DNA of 10,620 nt. It comes from UBA6398 sp963644855. GTDB taxonomy: Bacteria > Bacteroidota > Bacteroidia > Bacteroidales > Bacteroidaceae. Where the stretch lies: NCBI GenBank assembly GCA_963644855.1, contig CAVIQL010000048.1, forward strand, positions 1-10,620. Direction: 5' to 3'. How positions within the stretch are numbered: position 1 is the first letter of the stretch; every line of letters begins with the position of its first letter. A program made the position numbers and the translations under genes. The notes beneath the pieces were generated by a model, which was not told the origin of the DNA, did not search any database, and saw only the letters and a program-made list of their open reading frames with translations. This document shows positions 1 through 7,601 of this stretch, in pieces.

Positions 1-142
1 ATGGTCTCTTTGTCAAGACACCGTGGTCTCTTTGTCAAGACACCATGGTCTCTTTACCAAGACACCGTGGTCTCTTCGTCAAGACACCATGGTCTCTTTG
101 GTCAAGACACCATGGTGTCTTTGTAAGGACACTATGGTATAA
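1..142 (+). repeat. Left 22-bp tandem repeat array (runs off window edge)
   Basis: Six units of 22-23 bp begin at 1, 23, 45, 67, 89 and 112, and a seventh decays after 134. The unit reads RTGGTCTCTTTGTCA followed by AGACACC. Each unit junction forms an ACC-R-Y-GGT core at 20-27, 42-49, 64-71, 86-93 and 109-116; the core at 131-138 is degenerate (ACTATGGT). Around most cores the flanks give an imperfect dyad, AAGAcACC-NN-GGTcTCTT, with one C:C mismatch pair. The central dinucleotide alternates AT/GT over the first units, suggesting a 44-bp higher-order unit. The 89 unit has one extra base. The array starts before the window, so its true length is unknown. The same family in the same orientation fills the right edge. 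Function is unknown: a minisatellite or an array of protein-binding sites are both possible. Confidence 0.93.
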
Positions 143-289
143 ATAAAATATTGTGGGGGAAGACGCTGCGGAGCATGGGTGGTATAGGGATTTACGCCGC
201 ATGTTGCGCGCGGAATATCGACGGGGAGGGGGCGGTTATGTGGGCAAAGAGGTTGTTGTGTATAGCAAGGTAAACTGCCTTCTTTGTTT
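143..289. other. Intergenic stretch with no recognised gene
   Basis: This lies between the left array and the stop codon of the nitroreductase gene. Its middle (about 165-245) is richer in G and C than the surroundings, with a G-rich plus strand around 215-245. Open frames here are short and do not resemble any protein I recognise. I saw no convincing hairpin with a T-run that would serve as the nitroreductase terminator. Confidence 0.5.
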
Positions 290-802
290 CTATGCTTTTT
301 CGATGAATTCTTTGGGGGCTTTGCGTTTCTTCTCTCCGCGTGGGCAATCGGCTGATATGTGTCCGAGGGGGATTATTGCTACGGCTTCGAAACCGGGACG
401 TGGAAAATATTGTGCCATTTTGGTGGGGTTGTAGTTGCACACCCAGCAGGTGCCGATGTTTCGCTCTGCTGCGGCAAGGCATAGGTGTTCGGTTGCTATT
501 GCAACGTCGATGTCGCCGTGGGGCTTGTTGTCGAATGGTCGTACCCAGTTGTCGGCTGTATTCTTCATACATATTATATATATAGGAGCGGTTTTGAACC
601 ATTCACGGTCGTAGCATTCTTGTACTTTCTTGCGGTTTTCTTCGCTTGCTACTACGATGAATTTCCATGGCTGGCGGTTGCATGCCGACGGGGCCATACG
701 CACGGCTTCCAAGATATAGTTTAAATCTTCGTTGCTTATGCTTTCGCTGCTGAATTTACGGGCAGAGAAACGTTGGGTGCTTAGTGTTAAGAAATCGATC
801 AT
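290..802 (-). CDS. Nitroreductase-family FMN oxidoreductase
   Basis: A 170-residue protein of the nitroreductase superfamily: soluble, usually homodimeric flavoproteins that bind FMN and reduce substrates with NAD(P)H. The N-terminal pattern R11-F-S13-A-R15-K-F is the usual FMN-phosphate contact. PSACNRQPW (38-46) is the flavin-side loop common in the family. DIDVAIATEHLCLAAAERNIG (roughly 97-117) is the conserved helix before the W120 region. AVAIIPLGHI (140-149) is the closing strand, followed by a basic tail. Length fits the short subfamily that includes many Bacteroidales enzymes. The ATG at 802 gives a normal family N-terminus. The gene sits 55 bp downstream of the sulP gene with no terminator or TAnnTTTG box between them, so it may be read through from sulP. 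The physiological substrate cannot be predicted; naming it a nitro-compound reductase would be over-interpretation. Confidence 0.92.
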   Translation of the reverse strand: MIDFLTLSTQRFSARKFSSESISNEDLNYILEAVRMAPSACNRQPWKFIVVASEENRKKVQECYDREWFKTAPIYIICMKNTADNWVRPFDNKPHGDIDVAIATEHLCLAAAERNIGTCWVCNYNPTKMAQYFPRPGFEAVAIIPLGHISADCPRGEKKRKAPKEFIEKA

Positions 803-857
803 GGCTTTTGCTTGTGTTTTTTGAGGGTGTAATGTTTTGGTATGAAGTATGTATGGT

Positions 858-2549
858 TTACGCTCGTCCTTCGGCTATTTCGCCTGCGCGTTTCAAGGCT
901 TTGCTTATATGGTCGCAGATGTTTTCTTTTCCGAGCAGATCGTAGAACTTCGCGCGTTCGAGCTGGGCGTTTACTTTTTCGTTTACTCCCGACAATACTA
1001 CTTGTATGCCTTCTTTTCGGCTCATGAGGCAGAGGTTGGTGAGGTTGTGAATGCCGGTGGAGTCGACAAATGGCACTTTGCGCATTCGTATGACGCGAAC
1101 TTTGGGGCGGTCGCCGAATGCTGCCATCACTTCTTCGAATTTATTTCCTGCGCCAAAGAAATATGGACCGTTGATTTCGTAAACTTCCACGCCTTGGGGT
1201 ATGGTGTAGTGCTCAAGGTTGGTTGACAGAAAGTCGAATTCCTTGTTCAGGTCTATTTCTTCGTCGGTTATGGCTTTTACATCGGTGGTTTCGGCCATTC
1301 GTTTCATGAAGAGCAGGCAGGCAATGATCAGTCCTACTTCGATGGCTATTGTAAGGTCGAAGATGATGGTGAGGAAGAATGTGATGAGCAATACGGTTAC
1401 GTCGCTTTTTGGGTTTTTCATTAGCGCCATAAAGGAGCGCCAACCGCACATGCCGTAGCTTACTACCACCAACACTCCTGCCAGACACGCCATGGGTATG
1501 TATTTTGCCAACGGCATTAGGAACAGGAATATCAATAGCAGCACTATGGCGTGGATTATACCTGCGATAGGTGTTTTGCCTCCGTTGTTGATGTTGGTCA
1601 TAGTGCGTGCAATTGCGCCGGTAGCCGGTATGCCGCCGAATAGGGGAGAGGCGATGTTGGCCAGTCCTTGTGCTACAAGCTCGGTGTTTGAGTCGTGATG
1701 ATCGCCTATTACGCCGTCGGCCACTGTGGCTGAGAGCAGCGATTCGATTGCTCCGAGTATTGCTATCGTGATTGCGGGCGAAACCAGGCTTTTTATTGTG
1801 TCCCAGTTCATGTCGGGAACTTGCGCTGCGGGCAGCTCGTTGCTTATTGAAAAGCGGTCGCCAATGGTTTCGATAGTTGTGATGCCGGCATAGTTCTTTA
1901 ATATCAGCGCAAGAATGGTCATTAGAATGATTGCAATGAGAGAACCGGGGATTTTTTTGCTGAATTTAGGAGTGATAGCTATTATTGCTACGCTTGCTAT
2001 TCCCACTATTGTGCACCAAATGTCGATGGTGTTGAAGTTTTGCAGATATATGCCCCATTTTTCGATGAAGTCGGAGGGGTTGGAAGGCAACGTGAGTCCG
2101 AAGAGGTCTTTTATCTGTGTTGTAAAGATAGTAACGGCTATACCGCTGGTAAATCCTACTACAATGGGGTAGGGAATGTATTTGATTATGGTGCCGAGCC
2201 GGAGCAGCCCAAACAGTACGAGAAACAATCCCGCCATAAGTGTGGCTATGGTGAGCCCCTCAATACCGTATTTCTGTATGATGCCATATATAATTATAAT
2301 GAATGCGCCGGTAGGACCACCTATTTGCACTTTGCTCCCGCCAAATATCGAGATGATAAGCCCTGCTACGATGGCTGTGATAATACCTTTTTCGGGTGTA
2401 ACGCCCGAGGCTATACCAAAGGCTATGGCCAATGGCAATGCTACGATGCCTACTATTATGCCTGCCATAAGGTCGGCTGCAAATGTCTTGCGGTTGTATT
2501 GTTTAAGACACGGGTATAGCTTTGATTTCAATGTAAAGATATTTTTCAT
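858..2549 (-). CDS. SulP/SLC26-family anion transporter with STAS domain
   Basis: A 563-residue inner-membrane transporter, counted from the ATG at 2549. Residues about 22-415 form the multi-pass SulP core. Within it are GGPTGAF (77-83), a family hallmark next to the substrate site, E269 in the GAIESLLS helix, and the conserved block running from NTELVAQGLANI (288-299) through GGIPATGAIARTMTNIN (305-321). Residues about 452-555 form a cytoplasmic STAS domain with the typical DSTG loop (496-499). SulP members carry sulfate, bicarbonate or C4-dicarboxylates, and the substrate is not readable from sequence. The open frame extends upstream to an ATG at 2669, but that start lies upstream of a canonical promoter (2619-2649), and the added 40 residues repeat themselves because they translate a non-coding direct repeat. 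The start at 2549 (MKNIFTLKSK) is therefore preferred and leaves a leader of about 60 nt. Confidence 0.95.
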   Translation of the reverse strand: MKNIFTLKSKLYPCLKQYNRKTFAADLMAGIIVGIVALPLAIAFGIASGVTPEKGIITAIVAGLIISIFGGSKVQIGGPTGAFIIIIYGIIQKYGIEGLTIATLMAGLFLVLFGLLRLGTIIKYIPYPIVVGFTSGIAVTIFTTQIKDLFGLTLPSNPSDFIEKWGIYLQNFNTIDIWCTIVGIASVAIIAITPKFSKKIPGSLIAIILMTILALILKNYAGITTIETIGDRFSISNELPAAQVPDMNWDTIKSLVSPAITIAILGAIESLLSATVADGVIGDHHDSNTELVAQGLANIASPLFGGIPATGAIARTMTNINNGGKTPIAGIIHAIVLLLIFLFLMPLAKYIPMACLAGVLVVVSYGMCGWRSFMALMKNPKSDVTVLLITFFLTIIFDLTIAIEVGLIIACLLFMKRMAETTDVKAITDEEIDLNKEFDFLSTNLEHYTIPQGVEVYEINGPYFFGAGNKFEEVMAAFGDRPKVRVIRMRKVPFVDSTGIHNLTNLCLMSRKEGIQVVLSGVNEKVNAQLERAKFYDLLGKENICDHISKALKRAGEIAEGRA

Positions 2550-2618
2550 AAGTGAATTTGTGTATTGCGAAAACCTATTGCTTAGAGTTAGAGTCTCGCA
2601 CGTTTTAGAAATTGAATG

Positions 2619-2649
2619 CAAAGGTAGCACGATTGGGCAAAATGGCAAA
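2619..2649 (-). promoter_or_regulatory. Bacteroidota sigma-ABfr-type promoter of the sulP gene
   Basis: On the minus strand the -7 box TACCTTTG (2619-2626) matches TAnnTTTG, and a TTTG -33 element (2646-2649) lies 19 bp upstream, the usual spacing for the primary sigma factor of Bacteroides. Transcription would begin near 2612, about 60 nt before the ATG at 2549. This is the best promoter in the window. The -33 element overlaps the inner copy of a 17-bp direct repeat. Confidence 0.85.
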
Positions 2650-2669
2650 ACAATTGGGCGAAATGGCAA
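2632..2669 (-). promoter_or_regulatory. Two direct repeats spaced 21 bp over the sulP -33 region
   Basis: ATTGGGCAAAATGGCAA (2632-2648) and ATTGGGCGAAATGGCAA (2653-2669) differ at one base and start 21 bp apart, so they lie on the same face of the helix. The inner copy spans the spacer and the -33 element of the sulP promoter. This layout fits a regulator that binds tandem sites and blocks or adjusts transcription. Which regulator is unknown; the operator role is inferred. Confidence 0.55.
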
Positions 2670-2674
2670 GATTC

Positions 2675-2692
2675 TCAGGCAAAGTTGCCTGA
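2675..2692. promoter_or_regulatory. Perfect 18-bp dyad upstream of the sulP promoter
   Basis: TCAGGCAA-AG-TTGCCTGA has 8-bp perfect arms around a 2-bp centre. It lies about 65-80 bp upstream of the predicted sulP transcription start, just beyond the direct repeats. No T-run follows on either strand, so a terminator is unlikely. A homodimeric regulator site is the simplest reading. A 9-bp word, GATGTTCCG, also occurs twice nearby (2691-2699 and 2726-2734). Confidence 0.5.
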
Positions 2693-2736
2693 TGTTCCGC
2701 TATATTCAACGCACTTTCATGATAAGATGTTCCGAG

Positions 2737-2751
2737 GAAAAAACTTTTTTC
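2737..2751. repeat. Short A/T inverted repeat
   Basis: GAAAAAA (2737-2743) and TTTTTTC (2745-2751) are perfect inverses around a single C. The loop is too short for a normal hairpin. It sits immediately before the degenerate array copy at 2756. It may be a remnant or chance AT-rich sequence. Confidence 0.3.
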
Positions 2752-2755
2752 AAGG

Positions 2756-2806
2756 CATCATATTAAAGTATCGTCCGCATCATAATGAATTATGACCGCG
2801 GTGTAA
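2756..2806 (+). repeat. Degenerate solo copy of the edge-array repeat
   Basis: Preceded by AAGG, it holds CATCATATT (2756), then CATCATAAT 22 bp later (2778), then the intact-type core ACCGCGGT (2795-2802) followed by GTGTAA. The spacing from the second CATCAT to the third unit start (2794) is 16 bp. The left edge of the right array has the same 16-bp step (10355 to 10371), and its third unit also continues GGTGTA. CATCAT is linked to CACCAT by an intermediate unit, CATCATAGTCT, inside the right array (10549). This makes 2756-2806 a decayed, truncated member of the same family, in the same orientation. Confidence 0.65.
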
Positions 2807-2829
2807 TGGGAATGTTGAGAGAGATGTGT

Positions 2830-2867
2830 AAAAAAAATAGGTCGCAATCAAGAAAGATTGCGACCTA
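2830..2867 (-). terminator. Intrinsic terminator of the lepA-aspS unit
   Basis: The arms TAGGTCGCAATC (2838-2849) and GATTGCGACCTA (2856-2867) form a perfect 12-bp stem with a 6-nt loop. On the minus strand the stem is followed by eight T residues (2837-2830). It lies about 38 bp after the aspS stop codon and is oriented to end aspS transcription. Confidence 0.93.
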
Positions 2868-2904
2868 ATGTGTTGTTATTGCTACGCAGTGTTGTTGCGA
2901 TAGC

Positions 2905-4671
2905 TTATTGTTCCTTTTTCACAACTTCTATCTTCAATTCATCGAGTTGCGATTGGTCGAGTTCGGCGGGTGCATCAAGCATTACATCGCGTCCCGAATT
3001 GTTTTTGGGGAATGCTATGCAGTCGCGAATGCTGTCGAGGCCTGCAAAAAGTGATACCCAACGGTCAAGACCATAGGCCAAACCTCCGTGGGGAGGCGCA
3101 CCATATTTGAAGGCGTTCATCAGGAAACCGAATTGCTGCTGTGCTCTCTCGGGCGTGAAGCCGAGGGCGTTGAAAATCTTAGCCTGCAATTTGCTGTCGT
3201 GAATACGTATCGAACCGCCGCCTACTTCAACTCCGTTGCATACCATATCGTAGGCATTGGCACGAACCTTCTCGGGCGCAGTGTCGAGCATAGGAATGTC
3301 TTCGGGTTTGGGCATGGTGAATGGGTGGTGCATTGCAAGCAAACGCTGCTCTTCATCGCTCCATTCAAACATCGGGAAGTCTACAACCCAAAGCAACGCA
3401 AATTTGTTTTTGTCTCTCAACCCCAAACGGTCGCCCATTTCGAGACGCAGAGTGCCGAGTTGCTTGCGGGTTTTCATCGCGTTGTCTCCGCTTAGGATCA
3501 GTATCAAATCGCCTGCCTCTGCTCCCATTGCTTCTTTGAGACTTTGTAATGTTTCGGCAGAGTAGAACTTGTCTACCGAACTCTTTACGCTTCCATCTTC
3601 ATTAACTCTTGCATAAACAAGACCCTTTGCCCCAATCTGCGGACTCTTTACGAAATCGGTGAGCTGGTCTATCTGCTTGCGCGTATAGCTTGCACAACCT
3701 TTTGCACATATACCTCCGATGTATTCCGCTGAATTGAAAACTGCAAATTCGCCCGTGCCTTTGAGCGTGTCCATCAACTCCACGAACTCCATGCCGAAAC
3801 GCATATCGGGCTTATCGCTACCAAATCGACGCATTGCATCTATCCACGGAAGACGAAGGAACGGCTGCTCGCCAAGGTCGTAGTTCCTTACGTTCTTGAA
3901 TAGGTATTTTGCCATCTCTTCAAACGTTTCGATGATGTCTTCCTGCTCCACAAAACTCATTTCGCAGTCGATTTGTGTGAATTCAGGCTGGCGGTCGGCG
4001 CGAAGGTCTTCGTCGCGGAAACATTTCACGATTTGGAAATATCTATCCATGCCCGCAACCATCAAAAGCTGCTTCAAAGTTTGCGGACTCTGGGGTAGAG
4101 CGTAGAATTGTCCGGGGTTCATGCGCGAAGGGACCACAAAGTCGCGCGCACCCTCGGGAGTAGAACCAACCAAAATGGGTGTTTCTATCTCGAGAAAGCC
4201 TTTTGAGTCGAGAAACTGGCGTATGGCGATGCACATCTTATGGCGCAATTCAAGATTCTTGCGCACATTGGCGCGGCGTAAATCGAGATAGCGGTATTTC
4301 ATTCTCAAATCGTCTCCGCCATCTGTGTTTTCTTCGATAGTAAAAGGTGGAACGAGGCTCTCGTTAAGCACATTCAACTCGCTTACTATGATTTCGATTT
4401 CTCCGGTTGCGATTTTTTCGTTTTTAGAACTGCGTTCGTTTACGATGCCCGTGGCTTGTATCACATATTCTCTGCCAAGAGTGTTGGCAACTTCAAATAG
4501 TTTTGGTGTGTCGTTCTCATTAAACACCAATTGAGTAATTCCGTAGCGGTCGCGAAGGTCAACAAACGTGATGACGCCCATTTTCCTTATGCGTTGCACC
4601 CAGCCTGCGAGTGTTACTTGCCTTCCAGCATCACTCAGGCGCAACTCTCCGCATGTATTTGTCCTATACAT
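2905..4671 (-). CDS. aspS: Aspartate--tRNA ligase (class IIb)
   Basis: A 588-residue cytoplasmic enzyme that charges tRNA-Asp with aspartate using ATP; the length is normal for bacterial AspRS. Residues 1-110 are the OB-fold anticodon-binding domain (GWVQRIRKMGVITFVDLRDR from 23). The class II catalytic core follows, with ETPILVGSTPEGARDF (163-178), QSPQTLKQLL (194-203) and motif 2, FRDEDLRADRQPEFTQID (218-235). The bacterial GAD-type insertion spans about 290-420. The core resumes with HHPFTMP (448-454) and GVEVGGGSIRIHD (480-492), and motif 3 is GLAYGLDRW (530-538). The residue after RK in the anticodon domain is Met31, not the His described for non-discriminating AspRS of Pseudomonas type. 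This mildly favours a discriminating enzyme, but it is an inference. The gene lies 38 bp downstream of lepA with no promoter box between, so both are probably one transcript. Confidence 0.98.
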   Translation of the reverse strand: MYRTNTCGELRLSDAGRQVTLAGWVQRIRKMGVITFVDLRDRYGITQLVFNENDTPKLFEVANTLGREYVIQATGIVNERSSKNEKIATGEIEIIVSELNVLNESLVPPFTIEENTDGGDDLRMKYRYLDLRRANVRKNLELRHKMCIAIRQFLDSKGFLEIETPILVGSTPEGARDFVVPSRMNPGQFYALPQSPQTLKQLLMVAGMDRYFQIVKCFRDEDLRADRQPEFTQIDCEMSFVEQEDIIETFEEMAKYLFKNVRNYDLGEQPFLRLPWIDAMRRFGSDKPDMRFGMEFVELMDTLKGTGEFAVFNSAEYIGGICAKGCASYTRKQIDQLTDFVKSPQIGAKGLVYARVNEDGSVKSSVDKFYSAETLQSLKEAMGAEAGDLILILSGDNAMKTRKQLGTLRLEMGDRLGLRDKNKFALLWVVDFPMFEWSDEEQRLLAMHHPFTMPKPEDIPMLDTAPEKVRANAYDMVCNGVEVGGGSIRIHDSKLQAKIFNALGFTPERAQQQFGFLMNAFKYGAPPHGGLAYGLDRWVSLFAGLDSIRDCIAFPKNNSGRDVMLDAPAELDQSQLDELKIEVVKKEQ

Positions 4672-4709
4672 TTTGTATATGTGTTTGTATTGTTATATTG
4701 TTGTTTCTT

Positions 4710-6491
4710 TCAGTCGAGCTTCAATACGGCAAGGAACGCTTTTTGTGGCACTTGCACGTTGCCGATTTGCTTCATACGTTTTTTGCCTTTCTTTTGTTTT
4801 TCGAGCAATTTGCGCTTACGCGAGATATCACCGCCGTAGCATTTTGCCGTAACGTCTTTTCTTACTTGCTTCACGGTTTCACGGGCTATGATTTTGGCTC
4901 CTATCGCAGCTTGTATCGCGATGTCGAATTGCTGGCGCGGCAATAGGTCTTTTAATTTCTCGCACATTCTGCGCCCAAACGTAACAGCGTTGTCGGCATG
5001 TGTGAGTGTGGACAGCGCATCTACCGGCTGACCATTGAGAAGTATGTCGAGTTTTACAAGTTTTGAGGGACGGAAACCTATTCCGTGATAATCAAACGAG
5101 GCGTAACCTTTGGAGATGCTTTTGAGCTTGTCGTAGAAATCTATCACAATCTCTCCGAGCGGCATATCAAAGTTTATTTCCACGCGGTTTCCCGCTATGA
5201 AATTCTGGCTCACCAATTCGCCTCGCTTTGATAGGCAGAGGGTCATTATCGGACCGATATATGCGGTGTCGGTAATGATTGTGGAACGAATGTATGGCTC
5301 TTCTACGTGGTCGATATCCGAAACGTCGGGCATGCTTGCGGGATTGTGCACTTCTTTTGCTTCGCCGTGGTGGTCGTAAACCATATACGATACGTTTGGC
5401 ACGGTGGTTATCACGTCCATGTTGAATTCGCGGTCGAGGCGTTCCTGTACTATTTCCATATGGAGCAGTCCAAGAAATCCGCAACGGAAACCAAAACCGA
5501 GTGCTACGGAACTTTCGGCAGAGAAGGTGAGCGAAGCATCGTTGAGTTGTAGTTTCTCGAGCGACGAACGAAGGTTTTCGAAATCTTCAGGTGCGATGGG
5601 ATATACTCCGGCAAAGACCATTGGCTTTACTTCTTCAAATCCGTCGATTGCGCTGCTGCATGGATTTTCTACCTTGGTTATTGTGTCGCCAACTTTTACC
5701 TCGGTTGCGGTTTTTATGCCGCTCACAATGTATCCCACATCGCCGCAGTGGAGCGTTTTCTTGGGCACAAGATTCATTTCGAGCACTCCCACTTCGTCGG
5801 CAACGTAGTCTTGTTTTGTGTTGACAAACACTACGTGGTCGCCTTGGCTTATTGAGCCGTTTACTATTTTGAAGTATGCGATTATTCCTCGGAAACTGTT
5901 GAACACCGAGTCGAAAATCAGGGCTTGCAACGGTGCGTTTTCATCGCCGGTGGGGGCGGGAACTTTATCAACTATGGCTTCGAGAATTTCGTCTATGCCC
6001 ATACCTGTGCGTGCTGAGGCGCGAATTATGTCTTCTGGCTTGCAGCCTATAAGATCTACTATTTCGTCTTCCACTTTTTCGGGCATGGCGTTGGGCATGT
6101 CGCATTTGTTGATTACGGGTATTATTTCCAAATCGTTCTCTATAGCCATATAGAGGTTTGATATGGTTTGTGCCTGCACGCCTTGTGTGGCATCGACAAC
6201 GAGGAGCGCGCCTTCGCATGCCGATATCGAACGGCTTACTTCGTAGGAGAAGTCTACGTGTCCCGGAGTGTCGATAAGGTTAAGCGTATAGGTTTCTCCC
6301 TTGTGCTCATATTTCATTTGAATGGCATGGCTCTTGATGGTTATTCCGCGTTCGCGCTCAAGGTCCATGTCGTCAAGCATTTGACCTTCGGTAATCTTGA
6401 TGGTTTTTGTACGTTCAAGCAGTCTGTCTGCCAATGTTGACTTTCCGTGATCAATATGGGCTATTATGCAGAAGTTGCGTATATGTTTCAT
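4710..6491 (-). CDS. lepA: Elongation factor 4 (LepA), translational GTPase
   Basis: A 593-residue GTPase that binds the ribosome and acts on stalled or mistranslocated elongation complexes and in 30S biogenesis. G1 is AHIDHGKS (11-18), switch I contains RGITIKS (48-54), G3 is DTPGH with His78 (74-78), G4 is NKCD (128-131) and G5 is SARTG (159-163). The LepA-specific C-terminal domain is evident from CYGGDISRKRKLLEKQKKG followed by a basic stretch and the ending QVPQKAFLAVLKLD. An in-frame ATG lies 21 bp upstream (6512), but family members begin MKxIRNFCIIAHIDHGKS, so 6491 is preferred. The leader before the start is AT-rich without a Shine-Dalgarno sequence, as expected in Bacteroidota. It is first in a two-gene unit with aspS. 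Confidence 0.98.
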   Translation of the reverse strand: MKHIRNFCIIAHIDHGKSTLADRLLERTKTIKITEGQMLDDMDLERERGITIKSHAIQMKYEHKGETYTLNLIDTPGHVDFSYEVSRSISACEGALLVVDATQGVQAQTISNLYMAIENDLEIIPVINKCDMPNAMPEKVEDEIVDLIGCKPEDIIRASARTGMGIDEILEAIVDKVPAPTGDENAPLQALIFDSVFNSFRGIIAYFKIVNGSISQGDHVVFVNTKQDYVADEVGVLEMNLVPKKTLHCGDVGYIVSGIKTATEVKVGDTITKVENPCSSAIDGFEEVKPMVFAGVYPIAPEDFENLRSSLEKLQLNDASLTFSAESSVALGFGFRCGFLGLLHMEIVQERLDREFNMDVITTVPNVSYMVYDHHGEAKEVHNPASMPDVSDIDHVEEPYIRSTIITDTAYIGPIMTLCLSKRGELVSQNFIAGNRVEINFDMPLGEIVIDFYDKLKSISKGYASFDYHGIGFRPSKLVKLDILLNGQPVDALSTLTHADNAVTFGRRMCEKLKDLLPRQQFDIAIQAAIGAKIIARETVKQVRKDVTAKCYGGDISRKRKLLEKQKKGKKRMKQIGNVQVPQKAFLAVLKLD

Positions 6492-6544
6492 ATAAAATAG
6501 AGTACGTTTCAAATTTGCTGTTTACTGCCTGGCATAAGGCTTTG

Positions 6545-6552
6545 CAAAGATA
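6545..6552 (-). promoter_or_regulatory. -7 box of the lepA-aspS promoter
   Basis: The minus strand reads TATCTTTG, a full match to TAnnTTTG, 53 bp upstream of the lepA start at 6491. I found no TTTG at the ideal -33 distance; the nearest TTG lies 25 bp upstream, so the -33 part is weak or absent. Confidence 0.6.
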
Positions 6553-6659
6553 ATAAATATAAGTGTGTTATTGAAATCAAAGAAAATGTATTTGCTTCCT
6601 TCTTTGTGATGTATGGAAAAGTTGATTGGCGTTGGTGCAAAAACAAAAAAAGATACCGC

Positions 6660-6680
6660 AAAAACGATATCCCATATCGT
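6660..6680 (-). terminator. Possible rsmA terminator hairpin
   Basis: ACGATAT (6664-6670) and ATATCGT (6674-6680) pair perfectly around a 3-nt loop. On the minus strand the stem runs into four or five T residues. It lies about 86 bp past the rsmA stop codon. The stem is short and AT-rich, so termination strength is uncertain. Confidence 0.4.
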
Positions 6681-6686
6681 AAAAAC

Positions 6687-6745
6687 AATGTCCGATATTA
6701 TTTAAATAATAAGGCATCTTTTTTAAATAATGTCGGATATTATTT
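6687..6745. repeat. AT-rich direct repeats with 21/42-bp spacing
   Basis: AATGTCCGATATTATTT (6687-6703) recurs as AATGTCGGATATTATTT (6729-6745) with one mismatch, 42 bp later. A shorter word, TTTAAATAAT, occurs at 6701-6710 and 6722-6731, 21 bp apart. ATTATTTAAATAAT (6697-6710) is a perfect 14-bp palindrome. Between them sits AAGGCATC (6711-6718), a word also found at 2752 and 10351 beside the CATCAT repeat family. The block lies between rsmA and the lepA promoter. It could be a regulatory region for lepA or a decayed repeat insertion. Confidence 0.55.
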
Positions 6746-6765
6746 TCGCGATATTCCGTGTGGTT

Positions 6766-7584
6766 TTATTCAAGTCCACATTCCCTTGCTACACTGTTGG
6801 TTAGCGCGATAAATTCGTCTACCGATAATTGTTCTGGTCGGCGTGTGAATTCCGGCGTCTGCAAGAACGTTGTGTGGTCGATGCTTTTCCCTGTTTTCAT
6901 ATCAATCTCGTTGAGAATTTGCTTCAATGTAACTCTCAGCATCTTGCGGCGGTGTATGAATGTACCCTTTACCACGCGGCGGAAAAGCTTTTCGTCGCAC
7001 CCCAAGTTGGTTACATTGTTTCGCTTCATGCTTATAACGGCTGAACGAACTTTTGGCGGTGGATTGAAAACGCCTGGCTCCACGGTGAAAAGGTATTTAA
7101 TGTCATACCAAGCCTGCAACAATACGCTCAATATGCCATAGTCTTTTTTCCCCGGCGGGGAGGCGAGACGCAAAGCTACTTCGCGTTGAATCATTCCCGT
7201 ACACAGAGGCACATAGTCTTTGTATTCAAGCATATGAAAGAAGATCTGCGAACTTATGTTATAGGGATAATTTCCTGTGAGAACAAATTGCCGTCCGTCG
7301 AAAACCTTGTCCAAAGGCATGCCAAGGAAATCTCCTTCGATAAGGTTGCTACCGAGTGCCGGAATATTCTCTTTAAGATAAGCCACGCTCTCTTTGTCAA
7401 CTTCCACAACCTTTAATTCCCGCCCGGTGTTGAGCAACGGTTGGGTGAGTACGCCCATTCCCGGTCCAACTTCCAATAGTGGAATATCGGGGTGGGCATC
7501 TACCGTGGCTACAATGCGCATTACGGTTGGAATATCGGTGAGAAAATGTTGTCCTAATGATTTTTTCGGGCGTACTTTGGGCAT
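6766..7584 (-). CDS. rsmA: 16S rRNA dimethyladenosine transferase RsmA/KsgA
   Basis: A 272-residue SAM-dependent methyltransferase that dimethylates the two adjacent adenines in helix 45 of 16S rRNA (A1518 and A1519 in E. coli numbering), a late step in 30S assembly. The N-terminus MPKVRPKKSLGQHFLTD is characteristic. LEVGPGMGVLT (37-47) is the SAM-binding motif I. GDFLGMPLD (84-92) carries the acidic motif region. GNYPYN (104-109) is the catalytic motif IV, with Tyr in place of the Leu of the E. coli NLPY motif; a normal alternative in this lineage as far as I recall. The segment PPGKKDYGILSVLLQ and the later FNPPPKVRSAVI are also standard. The ATG at 7584 gives the expected family start. 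The promoter box lies 32 bp upstream and faces the divergent membrane-protein gene. Confidence 0.97.
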   Translation of the reverse strand: MPKVRPKKSLGQHFLTDIPTVMRIVATVDAHPDIPLLEVGPGMGVLTQPLLNTGRELKVVEVDKESVAYLKENIPALGSNLIEGDFLGMPLDKVFDGRQFVLTGNYPYNISSQIFFHMLEYKDYVPLCTGMIQREVALRLASPPGKKDYGILSVLLQAWYDIKYLFTVEPGVFNPPPKVRSAVISMKRNNVTNLGCDEKLFRRVVKGTFIHRRKMLRVTLKQILNEIDMKTGKSIDHTTFLQTPEFTRRPEQLSVDEFIALTNSVARECGLE

Positions 7585-7601
7585 CTGTAATGGGATTTGA
7601 T

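Noticed and set aside
1..126. Protein encoded by the left array
   Set aside because: A frame is open from the window start to a TAA at 124-126, but the 22-bp unit shifts frame each copy and one unit has an extra base; nothing suggests selection for coding.
215..245. G-quadruplex motif
   Set aside because: The G runs here are 4, 5, 2 and 3 long; four runs of at least three G with short loops are not present.
2550..2669. N-terminal extension of the SulP protein from ATG 2669
   Set aside because: The promoter at 2619-2649 lies within it, and the extension's repeated residues come from a DNA direct repeat; SulP relatives begin near the 2549 start.
2176..2766. 196-codon plus-strand frame opposite sulP
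   Set aside because: It is an antisense shadow of the sulP membrane domain and upstream repeats, with no recognisable protein features.
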